Assembly: GCF_034661175.1 (NCBI RefSeq)
Contig: NZ_CP141058.1
Span: 4,278,001-4,342,000 of the forward strand
Origin: Nocardioides renjunii
Lineage (GTDB): Bacteria; Actinomycetota; Actinomycetes; Propionibacteriales; Nocardioidaceae
Length of the DNA stretch: 64,000 nucleotides
Direction of reading: 5' to 3'
Every line of letters starts with the position of its first letter. The stretch's first letter is position 1. The translations under genes were made by a program, and so were the position numbers. Below the pieces are notes generated by a model. The model was not told the DNA's origin. It was given only the letters and a program-made list of their open reading frames with translations, and searched no databases. Shown here piece by piece: positions 1-8,773 of this stretch.

Positions 1-1
1 C

Positions 2-388
2 ACCCTCAACCAGGGCGTGCGCGGCTACCTCTCCAAGAGCCTGCCCGCCGCCCGGCTGGTCGACGCGCTCGGTGCGATCGCCTCGGGCCAGGTCGTCGTG
101 TCCCCCGCCCGCAACCGGTCCTCGATCGTCGGCGGCGACTGGCCCGGTCGCGAGGAGGGCCTGACCGCCCGCGAGGCCGAGGTGCTCTCGCTCATCACGA
201 TGGGCCTGAGCAACCAGGACATCGCCGAGCGCACGCTGCTCTCGATCAACTCGATCAAGTCCTACATCCGCTCGGCCTACCGCAAGATCGACGTCGACTC
301 GCGCTCCAAGGCCGTGCTCTGGGGCGTCGAGCACGGCATGCGCGCCGACCGGGTGCGCATCCACGGCTCCCCCGCCCGCGAGGGCTGA
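2..388 (+). CDS. LuxR/NarL-family response regulator, C-terminal part (gene starts before the window)
   Basis: Only the last ~129 residues are present and the frame is open to the window edge. The first residues match the end of a receiver domain: a GYLSKS motif holds the conserved receiver lysine, as in GYLAKS of other NarL proteins. A GerE/LuxR helix-turn-helix follows at about residues 50-115, with the usual LTxREAEVL start and a KSYIRSAYRK recognition-helix region. The C-terminal domain is strikingly similar to that of the regulator at 26487-27104 (shared KSYIRSAYRK, SRSxAVLW), so the two look like paralogues. It probably binds DNA as a dimer and regulates transcription. Target genes and any partner kinase are not visible. 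Confidence 0.9.
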   Translation, partial: TLNQGVRGYLSKSLPAARLVDALGAIASGQVVVSPARNRSSIVGGDWPGREEGLTAREAEVLSLITMGLSNQDIAERTLLSINSIKSYIRSAYRKIDVDSRSKAVLWGVEHGMRADRVRIHGSPAREG

Positions 389-444
389 GCCGCGGCGGCC
401 GCGGCGTTTCCGTCCAGCCCGGCGCCACGCCGTACCCTTCGCCG

Positions 445-1953
445 GTGACTGAGCAGAACGTCGTCGGTGCGCCCGGCATCGACCCCGACGACCTCGCGGC
501 GACGCTGCGGGTGCTGGAGAGCCTCCACCACCTGCCGGGCGACCACCCCGACCACGTCACGGTCAAGCGCGCCGCCTCGCACATGTACAAGTCGATCAAG
601 CTCGAGCGCAAGCACCAGAAGCGGGCCGCCGAGCTCGCCCACGACCGGGCCGTCACCGCACTCACGGCGACCGGCTCACCGGTCCGGATCGACGACGAGA
701 CCGCCGGCATCCCGCTCGTCTCCACCGCTCCCGGTGCCTTCGCCGGCGAGCTCCTCAACCCGCGCGGCTGCTACGTCTGCAAGCAGGACTTCACGCTGGT
801 CGACGCGTTCTACCACTGGCTGTGCCCCTCGTGCGCCGCGACGAGCCACGCCAAGCGCGACCAGCGCACCGACCTCACCGGGCGGCGCGCGCTGCTCACC
901 GGCGGCCGCGCCAAGATCGGGATGTACATCGCGCTGCGCCTGCTCCGCGACGGCGCGCACACCACCATCACGACGCGCTTCCCCAGGGACGCGGTGCGCC
1001 GGTTCTCCTCGCTGCCGGACGCCGCGGACTGGATCCACCGGCTCAAGGTGGTCGGCATCGACCTGCGCGACCCCACCCAGGTGATCTCGCTGGCCGACGA
1101 CGTCGCGGCCGCGGGTCCGCTCGACATCCTGGTCAACAACGCCTGCCAGACGGTGCGCCGCACGCCGGGCGCGTACGCCCCCCTCGTGGAGGCCGAGCAG
1201 CTCCCGCTGCCGCAGGACTCCGTGCCGGAGCTGGTGACCTTCGACCACGTCTCCGAGGCCCACCCGGCCGCCATCGCCGGGGCGCTGGCGCCCACCCCGG
1301 TCGCCCACCACGAGGGCGAGTCGGTCGAGCACGCGACCCAGGTGCACACGGCCGCGACGCTGGCCGCCCTCGCCCTGCGGGCCGGGCACGCCTCGCTCGA
1401 CGCCCACCTGGCCGGCACGGCCGTGGACGCCGGCGGCCTGCTGCCGGACGTGCAGACCACCAACTCGTGGACCCGGACCGTCGGCGAGGTCGACCCGCTG
1501 GAGCTCCTCGAGGTGCAGCTGTGCAACTCGATCGCGCCGTTCCTGCTCGTCTCGCGGCTGCGCCCGGCCCTGGCCGCGGCGGCCGCGACCGCCACGTCGG
1601 GCCGCGCGTACGTCGTCAACGTCTCGGCGATGGAGGGTCAGTTCTCCCGCCGCTACAAGGGCGCCGGGCACCCGCACACCAACATGGCCAAGGCCGCGCT
1701 CAACATGCTGACCCGCACCTCGTCGGGCGAGATGTTCGAGACCGACCGCATCCTCATGACCGCCGTCGACACCGGCTGGATCACCGACGAGCGCCCGCAC
1801 CACGAGAAGCTGCGGATCGCCGCCGAGGGCTGGCACGCACCCCTGGACCTGGTCGACGGCGCGGCCCGGGTCTACGACCCGATCGTGCTGGGCGAGGCCG
1901 GCACGGACCTCTTCGGCTGCTTCGTGAAGGACTACAAGCCCTCGCCCTGGTGA
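445..1953 (+). CDS. SDR-family protein with N-terminal zinc-ribbon-like region, catalytic Tyr missing
   Basis: 502 residues. The first ~145 residues are not SDR-like and carry two CxxC pairs (CYVC and CPSC, 17 residues apart) that could hold a zinc ion. A Rossmann fold follows, with a TGGRAKIG nucleotide-binding loop near residue 152 and an ILVNNA motif near 230. The C-terminal half has the region that normally carries YxxxK, but here it reads T-N-M-A-K, so the lysine is kept and the tyrosine is replaced by threonine. About 500 residues is twice the normal SDR length. The GTG start is preceded by TACCCT at 433-438, six bases away, which suggests a leaderless mRNA. Substrate and reaction are unknown, and it may be a divergent or non-classical SDR. 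Confidence 0.8.
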   Translation: MTEQNVVGAPGIDPDDLAATLRVLESLHHLPGDHPDHVTVKRAASHMYKSIKLERKHQKRAAELAHDRAVTALTATGSPVRIDDETAGIPLVSTAPGAFAGELLNPRGCYVCKQDFTLVDAFYHWLCPSCAATSHAKRDQRTDLTGRRALLTGGRAKIGMYIALRLLRDGAHTTITTRFPRDAVRRFSSLPDAADWIHRLKVVGIDLRDPTQVISLADDVAAAGPLDILVNNACQTVRRTPGAYAPLVEAEQLPLPQDSVPELVTFDHVSEAHPAAIAGALAPTPVAHHEGESVEHATQVHTAATLAALALRAGHASLDAHLAGTAVDAGGLLPDVQTTNSWTRTVGEVDPLELLEVQLCNSIAPFLLVSRLRPALAAAAATATSGRAYVVNVSAMEGQFSRRYKGAGHPHTNMAKAALNMLTRTSSGEMFETDRILMTAVDTGWITDERPHHEKLRIAAEGWHAPLDLVDGAARVYDPIVLGEAGTDLFGCFVKDYKPSPW

Positions 1954-1970
1954 CCTGCCAGACTCGGCGC

Positions 1971-2603
1971 ATGACGTCGCTGGAGACCGCCGAGGAGTTC
2001 CACGCCCGGGTGGCCGCCGCCACCGACGACGAGGGCCGCCTGCCCGTGGCCATCGAGCTGATGCCGGGGTGGGACATCTTCCCGTTCGAGCTCGACGGGC
2101 TGCGGATCAAGCCGCTCGAGCCGATGGTGGACGCGGAGCCGCCGCGCGTCGGCGACGACCCCGAGCAGTGCCCGTGCCGCGGCCCGCTCGGTCCGGAGCA
2201 CGCGGCGAAGGTGGCGTGGAGCAACGAGCGCTGGATGCTCGAGCTGCTCGACATGCGCCTCCCGGTCGCCTTCATCCTCAAGCCCCGCGACCACCACGAC
2301 CTCGCGGACCTACCCGACGACCTCGCCTCGGAGATGGGCCGGCTCATGGTCGCGGTCACCGCCGCCGTCGAGGAGCTGCCCAGCGTGGGGCGGTGCCACG
2401 TGGGCCGCTACGGCGACGGTGGGGCCCACCTGCACCCGTTCTTCTTCGGCCGGCCCGCCCGGATGCCGCAGCTGCGCGGGTCGACGCTGCTGGACTGGGA
2501 GGAGAACCTGCCGACCGTGCCCGAGGACGTACGCCGCGCCAACGCCGCGCACGTCGGCCACCGCCTGGTGGAGAGGCTCGGGGGCGACGGACCGGGCTGG
2601 TGA
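1971..2603 (+). CDS. HIT-superfamily-like protein
   Basis: 210 residues. The middle resembles the HIT fold (a FILKPRDHHDLADLP stretch like the PKRHxxxLxDLP of HIT proteins). Near residue 150 a GGAHLHPFFFGRP motif has the H-x-H spacing of the HIT nucleotide-binding triad, though the third histidine is a Phe/Gly region, so catalysis is uncertain. A cysteine pair (CPCRGP) lies near residue 66. HIT proteins hydrolyse or transfer nucleotide phosphates; whether this one does is inference. The ATG start has CAGACT at 1959-1964 six bases upstream and no ribosome binding site, so it may be leaderless, or read through from the SDR gene that ends 17 bp before it. Confidence 0.65.
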   Translation: MTSLETAEEFHARVAAATDDEGRLPVAIELMPGWDIFPFELDGLRIKPLEPMVDAEPPRVGDDPEQCPCRGPLGPEHAAKVAWSNERWMLELLDMRLPVAFILKPRDHHDLADLPDDLASEMGRLMVAVTAAVEELPSVGRCHVGRYGDGGAHLHPFFFGRPARMPQLRGSTLLDWEENLPTVPEDVRRANAAHVGHRLVERLGGDGPGW

Positions 2604-2604
2604 G

Positions 2605-3822
2605 TCAAGCCGGGCCGCTCCCGGTGGTCTCGTGCGTGGTGACGATGTCGTTGCTCGCGGCCCACTCGCCGATGTCGCGCCGCTCGATCGCCGCGGCCAT
2701 CAGCTCGGGGAAGAGGTCCGGCGTGCACGCGAACGACGGCACGCCGACCTCCGCGAGGGCGGCCGCGTGGTCGGCGTCGAAGGACGGCTGGCCGGAGTCG
2801 CTCAGCGCCAGCAGCGCGATCATCGTCGCGCCGGAGGCCACCACGGACCGCGCCCGGCCCACCATCTCCTCGGCGATGCCGCCCTCGTAGAGGTCGCTGA
2901 TGAGGACGAGCACCGTGTCGGCCGGCTGGGTGATCGCACCCTGGCAGTAGGCCAGCGCCCGGTTGATGTCGGTGCCGCCACCGAGCTGCACCCCGAAGAG
3001 CACGTCGACCGGGTCGTCGATCTCGTCGGTGAGGTCGACCACCTCGGTGTCGAAGACCACCAGCCGCGTCTCGAGCGAGCGGATGGAGGCCAGCACCGCC
3101 CCGAAGACCGAGCTGTAGACGATCGACTCGGCCATCGACCCGGACTGGTCGATGCAGAGGATCACCTGGCGCTCCACCTGCGTCGAGCGGCGGGCGTAGC
3201 CCACCAGCCGCTCGGGCACGACGGTGCGGTGCTCGGGGAGGTAGTGCATGAGGTTGGCCGCGACCGTGCGTCGCCAGTCGACGTCGCGCATGCGCGGGCG
3301 GCGGGTGCGCGCGGAGCGGTCGAGGGCACCGGAGACGGCCTGGACGGTCCGCTGCCGCAGCCGCTCCTCGAGCTCGTCGGTCACCTGCCGTACGACGGCG
3401 CGCGCCGTCTCGCGGGAGTGCTCGGGGATGACGCGGCCCAGCCCGATCAGCGTGCTGACCAGCCCCACGTCAGGCTGGACCGCCCGCATCATCTCCGGCT
3501 CGAGCAGCATCTGCCGCAGCCCGAGGCGCTGCATCGCGTCGCCCTGCATCACCTGCACGACCGACGACGGGAAGTAGGTCCGGATGTCGCCGAGCCAGCG
3601 CGAGACCCGGGGCGCCGAGCCGCCGAGCCCGCCGCGGCGCTCGCCGTCGTAGAGGGCCTCGAGCGCCTCGTCGCGGCGCTGGTCGTCGGCGGTGAGGCTC
3701 ACGCCGGCGCCGTCGGCGCCGGTCAGGCCGTCGGCCTCGCCGCCGCCGAGGACCAGGCGCCAGCGGGTGAGCCGGTCGCGCGGCTGTCCCTCAGCGGTCG
3801 TCGGGTCAGGCTGCCCCGTCAT
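2605..3822 (-). CDS. VWA domain protein of a MoxR-VWA operon
   Basis: 405 residues. The C-terminal half is a von Willebrand A domain with a complete metal-ion-dependent adhesion site: DQSGS (DxSxS) at about residue 225, GGTD downstream and a SDLYEGG aspartate. The N-terminal half is helical and unlike known domains. VWA proteins paired with MoxR ATPases act as metal-dependent adaptors or substrate-binding partners in the cytoplasm. The ATG at 3822 was chosen because AAGGAGG lies eight bases upstream; the open frame runs further up but that part is shadow sequence. The start overlaps the end of the DUF5682 gene by 17 bp, so it is the last gene of the five-gene operon. It ends one base after the convergent HIT-like gene. 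Confidence 0.9.
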   Translation of the reverse strand: MTGQPDPTTAEGQPRDRLTRWRLVLGGGEADGLTGADGAGVSLTADDQRRDEALEALYDGERRGGLGGSAPRVSRWLGDIRTYFPSSVVQVMQGDAMQRLGLRQMLLEPEMMRAVQPDVGLVSTLIGLGRVIPEHSRETARAVVRQVTDELEERLRQRTVQAVSGALDRSARTRRPRMRDVDWRRTVAANLMHYLPEHRTVVPERLVGYARRSTQVERQVILCIDQSGSMAESIVYSSVFGAVLASIRSLETRLVVFDTEVVDLTDEIDDPVDVLFGVQLGGGTDINRALAYCQGAITQPADTVLVLISDLYEGGIAEEMVGRARSVVASGATMIALLALSDSGQPSFDADHAAALAEVGVPSFACTPDLFPELMAAAIERRDIGEWAASNDIVTTHETTGSGPA

Positions 3823-6166
3823 GGTCGACCTCCTTCCACCCGACCAGCCGGGCCACGGTGCGCAGCGCCGGCATCGCCCGCGCCAGGTCGAGGACATGGT
3901 CGTCGGGCCGGCGCTCCGGGCCGCCAATGCCGGCCACCTGCTCGCCGATCGTGCGGCGCTCGGCGCGGCTGAACTGCGAGAAGGTGCGGCGCACCAGCGG
4001 CAGCAGGTCCTCGAACGCCGTCTCGTCGAGGCCGCGCACCCAGTCGTCGACCAGCCCGAGCAGGACCGGGTCGTGGACGAGCAGCACCGCGTCGCCGGCG
4101 AGGAACCCCGCCAGCCAGGAGGCCGCCTGGGGTGCGGAGGCGGTCAGGGAGAGGCGTCGTCCCATCCGGTGGGCCGCCGCACCGGTGTCGAGGTGGCCGG
4201 CGTCGAGGAGGATGCGGGTCGCGCGCCCGGCGACGGCCCCGGCGACGTGGTCGGGCGCGGACACGGACTCGAGGGCGCTGACCCAGGCCGCGTCGAGCTC
4301 GGCGTCGGCGAGCAGCGAGAGCCCGCGGTGGGCCGCGGCGATGGCGGTGACCATCTCGTCGGCGGCGTCCTCGTCGAGGCTGGCGCAGGCCATCGGCAGC
4401 CCGACGCAGGCGCGCACCGCCGTCGCCGCGAGCACCGCGCGGACGCGGTCGGTGTCGACGCCGCGCACGTCTCCGTAGCGGCACGTCCGCGCCAGCGGCT
4501 CGACCGTCGAGAGCAGCGCGGGCACGTCGTGCTGCACGGCGGCCCGCGCGTCGAGCGCGTCGAGGACCGCGTCGACACCGTCGGGCAGGTCCGCGGTCAG
4601 GCAGGCGCTGACCAGCGTCGCGAGCTCGGTCAGGTCGGCGGACCGCGCGGCGCGGTCGGCGGCGCGAGCCGCGGCGGCGACCGCCACGGTCGTGCCCCAC
4701 ACGCTGGCCTCGACGAGGTCCACGGCCAGCTCGGGGCGCCACTCGAGGGTCCAGGTCTCCTTGAACGTGCCGGTGGTGCGCCCGCCCTCGGTCGGCTCGC
4801 CCCAGCCGATGCCGAGCAGGCTGAGGCGGTGCAGCAGCACCGAGCGGGCCAGCGGCCGCTCCAGCCGGAGGTCGAGCTCGAGCTGCTGGGCCGACGCCGA
4901 CGGCTTGAGCCGCAGGGACCGCTGCTGCCGGGCGAGGTCGGCGGCGAGCGGCACGACGGGCGCGGACTCGGGCACCGATCCGAGCTCCTGGCCGACCACG
5001 AGCCGCTCGTGGACGAGGTCGAGCGGCAGCCGGGACCCCTCGCAGAGCACGGTCTGCGCGGCGTCGTCGAGCTCGCTGAGCCCGACCGAGGGACGCCCGC
5101 GCACGGTGGCCAGGGTCTCGGCGAGCCGGGCGGCCTCGACGATCGAGGCCGTCGAGGCGTCCAGCCGCTCCTCGCGCAGCGTGCGGGCGACCCGCACCAG
5201 CCATGACGTCGCCAGGTCGCGGGGGTCGGGGTCCGGCTGCGTCATGTGGTCGAAGAGGTGCTGGTACCACCCCGGGGCGCCGACCCCGGCGCCGTAGCCG
5301 GAGGCGTAGCTGAGCCGTCCCGCGGTCCAGGGTGTCCACGCCGCCGCCACCTTGGTGCGCGGCAGCCTGGTCACGAGCTCGCGGTCGCGGGACACCGGCG
5401 GGAAGTCGTCCGGCACCAGCGCCGGTGCGTGCCAGGCGCCGCACACCACCGCGATCCGCGCCTCGGGCGCGGACTTGATCTCGGCGCGCAGCACCTTGCG
5501 CATCCAGGCCTCGCGGCGGGCGTTGGCGTGCACGTCCGGGTCGTCCGCGGGCCGCCGGTCGGCCTCGCGGACCGCCGCCATCGCGTCGCGGATTGCCGCG
5601 AAGCGCTCCGCGGGAGAGTCGTGGCGCTGCTCGACCGCGTCCTCCCACCAGCGCTCGGCGTCGTCGTAGCCGGCCGTCGCGGCCAGCGTGCCGATGGGGT
5701 CGAGCCGCTCGGGCGGGAGGGGGGCGGTCGACTCCTCCGGGGACTCCTCCGGACCGTCCGCCTCCGAAACGTCCGCCGCTGTGTCGGGAAGGTCGTCCGG
5801 CTCCGCAGCGGCGCCGGTCCCGGCTCGCGACTCCCGCTCCTGCGCGGCGAGGGCGAACGCGTGGGTCGCGGGCAGGTCGAGGAAGCGCACCGGCACGCCG
5901 CGCGACAGCGCCCACCGGGCGGCGACCCACTCGGGCGAGAAGCGGGCCAGGGGGTAGAACGTCGCCTGCCGCGGCTCGTCGACGGCGTACACGAGGCCGG
6001 CGACCGGCGGCACCATGTCGGCCTCCCCGAGAAGGTCGACGATCGCGTCGAGCTCGGGACAGCCCTCGATCAGCACCAGGTCGGGTGGGTGCTGGGTGAG
6101 TGCCTCCAGCACGGCGCGGGCCGAGCCCGGGCCGTGGTGGCGTACGCCGTAGACGTCGACGGTCAT
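3806..6166 (-). CDS. DUF5682 family protein (ChaN/TIKI-like fold suspected)
   Basis: 786 residues. The N-terminus has the family hallmark GVRHHGPGSAR followed by LVLIEGCPELD, which resembles the GxxHxxxxS...E start of ChaN/TIKI/erythromycin-esterase-like domains. About residues 150-185 are an acidic, probably disordered insert rich in D, E, P and S. Further conserved blocks include VVCGAWHAPAL near residue 275, where a second histidine could complete a metal or catalytic site. The C-terminal ~450 residues are helical. I chose ATG 6166 because the DUF5682 signature starts there. It lies ten bases after the MoxR gene and overlaps the VWA gene. A hydrolase role is inferred from the fold similarity only. 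Confidence 0.85.
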   Translation of the reverse strand: MTVDVYGVRHHGPGSARAVLEALTQHPPDLVLIEGCPELDAIVDLLGEADMVPPVAGLVYAVDEPRQATFYPLARFSPEWVAARWALSRGVPVRFLDLPATHAFALAAQERESRAGTGAAAEPDDLPDTAADVSEADGPEESPEESTAPLPPERLDPIGTLAATAGYDDAERWWEDAVEQRHDSPAERFAAIRDAMAAVREADRRPADDPDVHANARREAWMRKVLRAEIKSAPEARIAVVCGAWHAPALVPDDFPPVSRDRELVTRLPRTKVAAAWTPWTAGRLSYASGYGAGVGAPGWYQHLFDHMTQPDPDPRDLATSWLVRVARTLREERLDASTASIVEAARLAETLATVRGRPSVGLSELDDAAQTVLCEGSRLPLDLVHERLVVGQELGSVPESAPVVPLAADLARQQRSLRLKPSASAQQLELDLRLERPLARSVLLHRLSLLGIGWGEPTEGGRTTGTFKETWTLEWRPELAVDLVEASVWGTTVAVAAAARAADRAARSADLTELATLVSACLTADLPDGVDAVLDALDARAAVQHDVPALLSTVEPLARTCRYGDVRGVDTDRVRAVLAATAVRACVGLPMACASLDEDAADEMVTAIAAAHRGLSLLADAELDAAWVSALESVSAPDHVAGAVAGRATRILLDAGHLDTGAAAHRMGRRLSLTASAPQAASWLAGFLAGDAVLLVHDPVLLGLVDDWVRGLDETAFEDLLPLVRRTFSQFSRAERRTIGEQVAGIGGPERRPDDHVLDLARAMPALRTVARLVGWKEVDHDGAA

Positions 6167-6176
6167 GCGAGCCGGC

Positions 6177-7277
6177 TCAGCCCAGGTCCCGGCAGGCGCG
6201 GTAGAGGTCGCTCCACTCGCGGCGGTTGCGGACGACCGTCTCGAGGTACTCCTGCCAGACCAGCTGGTCCTGCACGGGGTCCTTGACGACCGCACCGAGG
6301 AGGCTGCCCGCGACGTCCTCGGCCCGCACGGTGCCGTCCCCGAAGTGGGCGGCGAGGGCGAGGCCGTTGGTCATCACCGAGATCGCCTCGGCGGTCGACA
6401 GGGTGGAGCTCGGCGACTTGATCGTCGTGCGCTGGTCGGTGGTCACGCCGCTGCGGAGCTCGCGCATCACGGTGACGACGCGCTGGATCTCCGAGAGCGA
6501 GGCGAGGTCGGCGGGCAGCTCGAGCGAGGCGCCGAGCGCGGTGACCCGCGTGCGGACGATCTCGACCTCCTGCTCGAGGGTGTCGGGCAGGGGCAGGACG
6601 ACGGTGTTGAAGCGCCGGCGCAGCGCGGACGACAGGTCGTTGACGCCCTTGTCGCGGTTGTTGGCGGTGGCGATGACGTTGAAGCCGGGCCGCGCCTGCA
6701 CCTCCTCGTCGAGGTCCGGGATCGGCAGTGTCTTCTCCGACAGGATGCTGATGAGGGAGTCCTGGACGTCGGAGGGGATCCGGGTGAGCTCCTCGATGCG
6801 GGCGATGGCCCCCGTCTCCATGGCCCGCATGACCGGCCCCGGCACGAGCGCCTCGCGCGAGGGTCCCTCGGCCAGCAGCCGGGCGTAGTTCCAGCCGTAG
6901 CGCAGCGCCTCCTCCTGGGTCCCGGCGGTGCCCTGCACGACCAGCGTCGAGCGGCCGCTGATGGCGGCGGCGAGGTGCTCCCCGAGCCAGGACTTGGCGG
7001 TGCCCGGGACCCCGAGCAGGAGCAGGGCGCGGTCGGTGGCGAGGGAGGAGATGGCGACCTCGACCAGGCGCCGCTGGCCGAGGTACTTCGGCGTCACCAC
7101 GGTGCCGTCGGGCAGCGCGCCGCCCAGGACGTACGTCGCCACCGCCCACGGCGACAGGTGCCACGAGGGCGGCCGGGGCCGGTCGTCGACCGCGGCCAGC
7201 GCGGCGAGCTCGTCGGCGTACGCGTCCTCGGCGTGCTGGCGCAGCACTCCCGCGGCGGGTGGCTGGCTGGTGGTCAT
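6177..7277 (-). CDS. MoxR-family AAA+ ATPase
   Basis: 366 residues. Walker A is GVPGTAKS near residue 90, where MoxR proteins usually have GxPGxGKT. The Walker B region is AIARIEELTRIP near 158, followed by the family's SDVQDSLISILSE helix, sensor 1 ATANNRDKG and the arginine-finger region SSALRRRFN. MoxR ATPases form hexamers that remodel or activate proteins, usually together with a VWA partner, which is present at 2605-3822. The gene overlaps the DUF5691 gene upstream by 4 bp and is followed after 10 bp by DUF5682, so the genes are co-transcribed. The client protein is not evident from the neighbours. Confidence 0.95.
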   Translation of the reverse strand: MTTSQPPAAGVLRQHAEDAYADELAALAAVDDRPRPPSWHLSPWAVATYVLGGALPDGTVVTPKYLGQRRLVEVAISSLATDRALLLLGVPGTAKSWLGEHLAAAISGRSTLVVQGTAGTQEEALRYGWNYARLLAEGPSREALVPGPVMRAMETGAIARIEELTRIPSDVQDSLISILSEKTLPIPDLDEEVQARPGFNVIATANNRDKGVNDLSSALRRRFNTVVLPLPDTLEQEVEIVRTRVTALGASLELPADLASLSEIQRVVTVMRELRSGVTTDQRTTIKSPSSTLSTAEAISVMTNGLALAAHFGDGTVRAEDVAGSLLGAVVKDPVQDQLVWQEYLETVVRNRREWSDLYRACRDLG

Positions 7278-8773
7278 CTGAAGGCCTCCGTGAGGGATGT
7301 GCGGAACGCGTGGAGCTGCAGGGTCTCGGTGAGGGCGCGGCGCAGGAACATGGCGTCGGCCGGGGCGCGCTCGAGGGCGACGCGGATCTCGGGCGTCAGC
7401 GACGGGGGGAGCGCCGCGGCCAGCAGCGGGGCCGCGGCCTGCTCGAGGAGCGGGTTGCCCCCCTCCCTGCGGAGGCCGGCGAGCACGGCGCGGCCCAGCT
7501 CGTCGGGCCAGGGCCGCGGCGCGCCCGTCAGCAGCGTGCGCAGGTCGCGCCCCTTGGGGGGCCGGGTCACCCAGGCGACGAGGAGGTCAGTGCGCTCCTG
7601 CTCGGGCAGCAGCCAGACCAGGCGCGGGTCGCTGACGCCGAGTCCGACGCAGGCGACGGCCCACTCCCGGTCGCGGTGCTCGACGACGGCATCGACGAGC
7701 CAGCCCCGCACGTCGTCGTCGCGCAGCATCTTCAGGGTCCCGGCCGCGGACCTGCCGGTGATGTCGGTCCACGTGCGGAGCGGCGCGGCCCGGACGACCT
7801 GCGCGAGCCAGGTGGTGGGGGCCACGGTCCCGGTCCTCGTCGGGGCGGTCAGGCCGTCGCGGACCCCGACGGCGTCGGGCGCGTCGGGGACGTCGACCTC
7901 GAGGTGGCGCACGATGGTGCCCCGGACCCGCACCAGGGAGCGGAGGCGCGCGGCCATCCGTGCGCTCCGGGCGCTGTCGGGCAGCAGCCCCAGCACGGAG
8001 GCCGCGACCTCCCGCACGCTGACGGCCCTGTCGTCGAGGCCGCGCTCGAGGAGCGGCTCGTCGGCAGGCGAGATCCCGTGGCGGAAGGAGCGCAGCGCCT
8101 CGGCGCGCACCTTGGCCGAGACGCTGTCCCACTGGGCGTCGAGGAGCAGACGCGCCGCGTCGGGGTCGGCGCGGCGGCCGGCGGCGAAGGCGGGGATCGC
8201 CTCGGCTGTCGGCAGCGTGGGCCACGCCGCCGTCCAGTCGTCGGCAGGCCCGTCCGCCACCGGTGCGTCCCCGGCCGGGACGACGAGCGACGCCCAGGCC
8301 GGGTTGAGGCCGGCCAGCCAGGTGCCGCGGGCACCGAGCGCCGTGGCGAGGGCGAGGGCGACGGGCCGTCGTCCGGCCGCGAGGTCCATGAGGCCGGGCA
8401 GCAACCACCACGGTGCCCGCTGCTGCGCCTCGGCGGCCAGCCGCAGCCACTCGAGCACCAGGTCGTCGCGCGCGCTGCCTGACACCGGCGGCTGGGTGAG
8501 GAGGAGGTGGAGCAGCTGGGCCGCGGTGTCGCTGCACGCAGGCAGGACCTCGGTCGGCGCGGTGTCGCCGCCGGCCCGGGGCTCGGCCAGAAGGGCGCCG
8601 GCCCGGGTGGTCACGTCGACCAGGGCGGCGCTCGCCAGCAGGCGCTCCTCGGCGGGTGAGCCGTCGTCCGGTTCGAGGCCGAGGACGGACGGAGCGACCG
8701 GTGGCTCGCGCCGCGCCGTACCGACCAGCGCTGCGGTGCCGACCTCGGTCAGCCACGTCCCGAGGCCGCTCAC
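7274..8773 (-). CDS. DUF5691 family protein, HEAT-like helical repeat
   Basis: 499 residues starting at GTG 8773, whose first base pairs overlap the TGA of the SWIM gene (GTGA). The sequence is rich in Leu, Ala and Arg with repeating helix pairs (for example ALRSFRHGISPADEPLLERGLDDRAxSVREVA), which looks like a HEAT/ARM-type solenoid. No catalytic motif is visible. DUF5691 proteins are known as neighbours of SWIM, MoxR and DUF5682 genes in actinobacteria, so a scaffold or substrate-recruiting role in this complex is a reasonable inference. It ends with a 4-bp overlap into the MoxR gene. Confidence 0.85.
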   Translation of the reverse strand: MSGLGTWLTEVGTAALVGTARREPPVAPSVLGLEPDDGSPAEERLLASAALVDVTTRAGALLAEPRAGGDTAPTEVLPACSDTAAQLLHLLLTQPPVSGSARDDLVLEWLRLAAEAQQRAPWWLLPGLMDLAAGRRPVALALATALGARGTWLAGLNPAWASLVVPAGDAPVADGPADDWTAAWPTLPTAEAIPAFAAGRRADPDAARLLLDAQWDSVSAKVRAEALRSFRHGISPADEPLLERGLDDRAVSVREVAASVLGLLPDSARSARMAARLRSLVRVRGTIVRHLEVDVPDAPDAVGVRDGLTAPTRTGTVAPTTWLAQVVRAAPLRTWTDITGRSAAGTLKMLRDDDVRGWLVDAVVEHRDREWAVACVGLGVSDPRLVWLLPEQERTDLLVAWVTRPPKGRDLRTLLTGAPRPWPDELGRAVLAGLRREGGNPLLEQAAAPLLAAALPPSLTPEIRVALERAPADAMFLRRALTETLQLHAFRTSLTEAFR

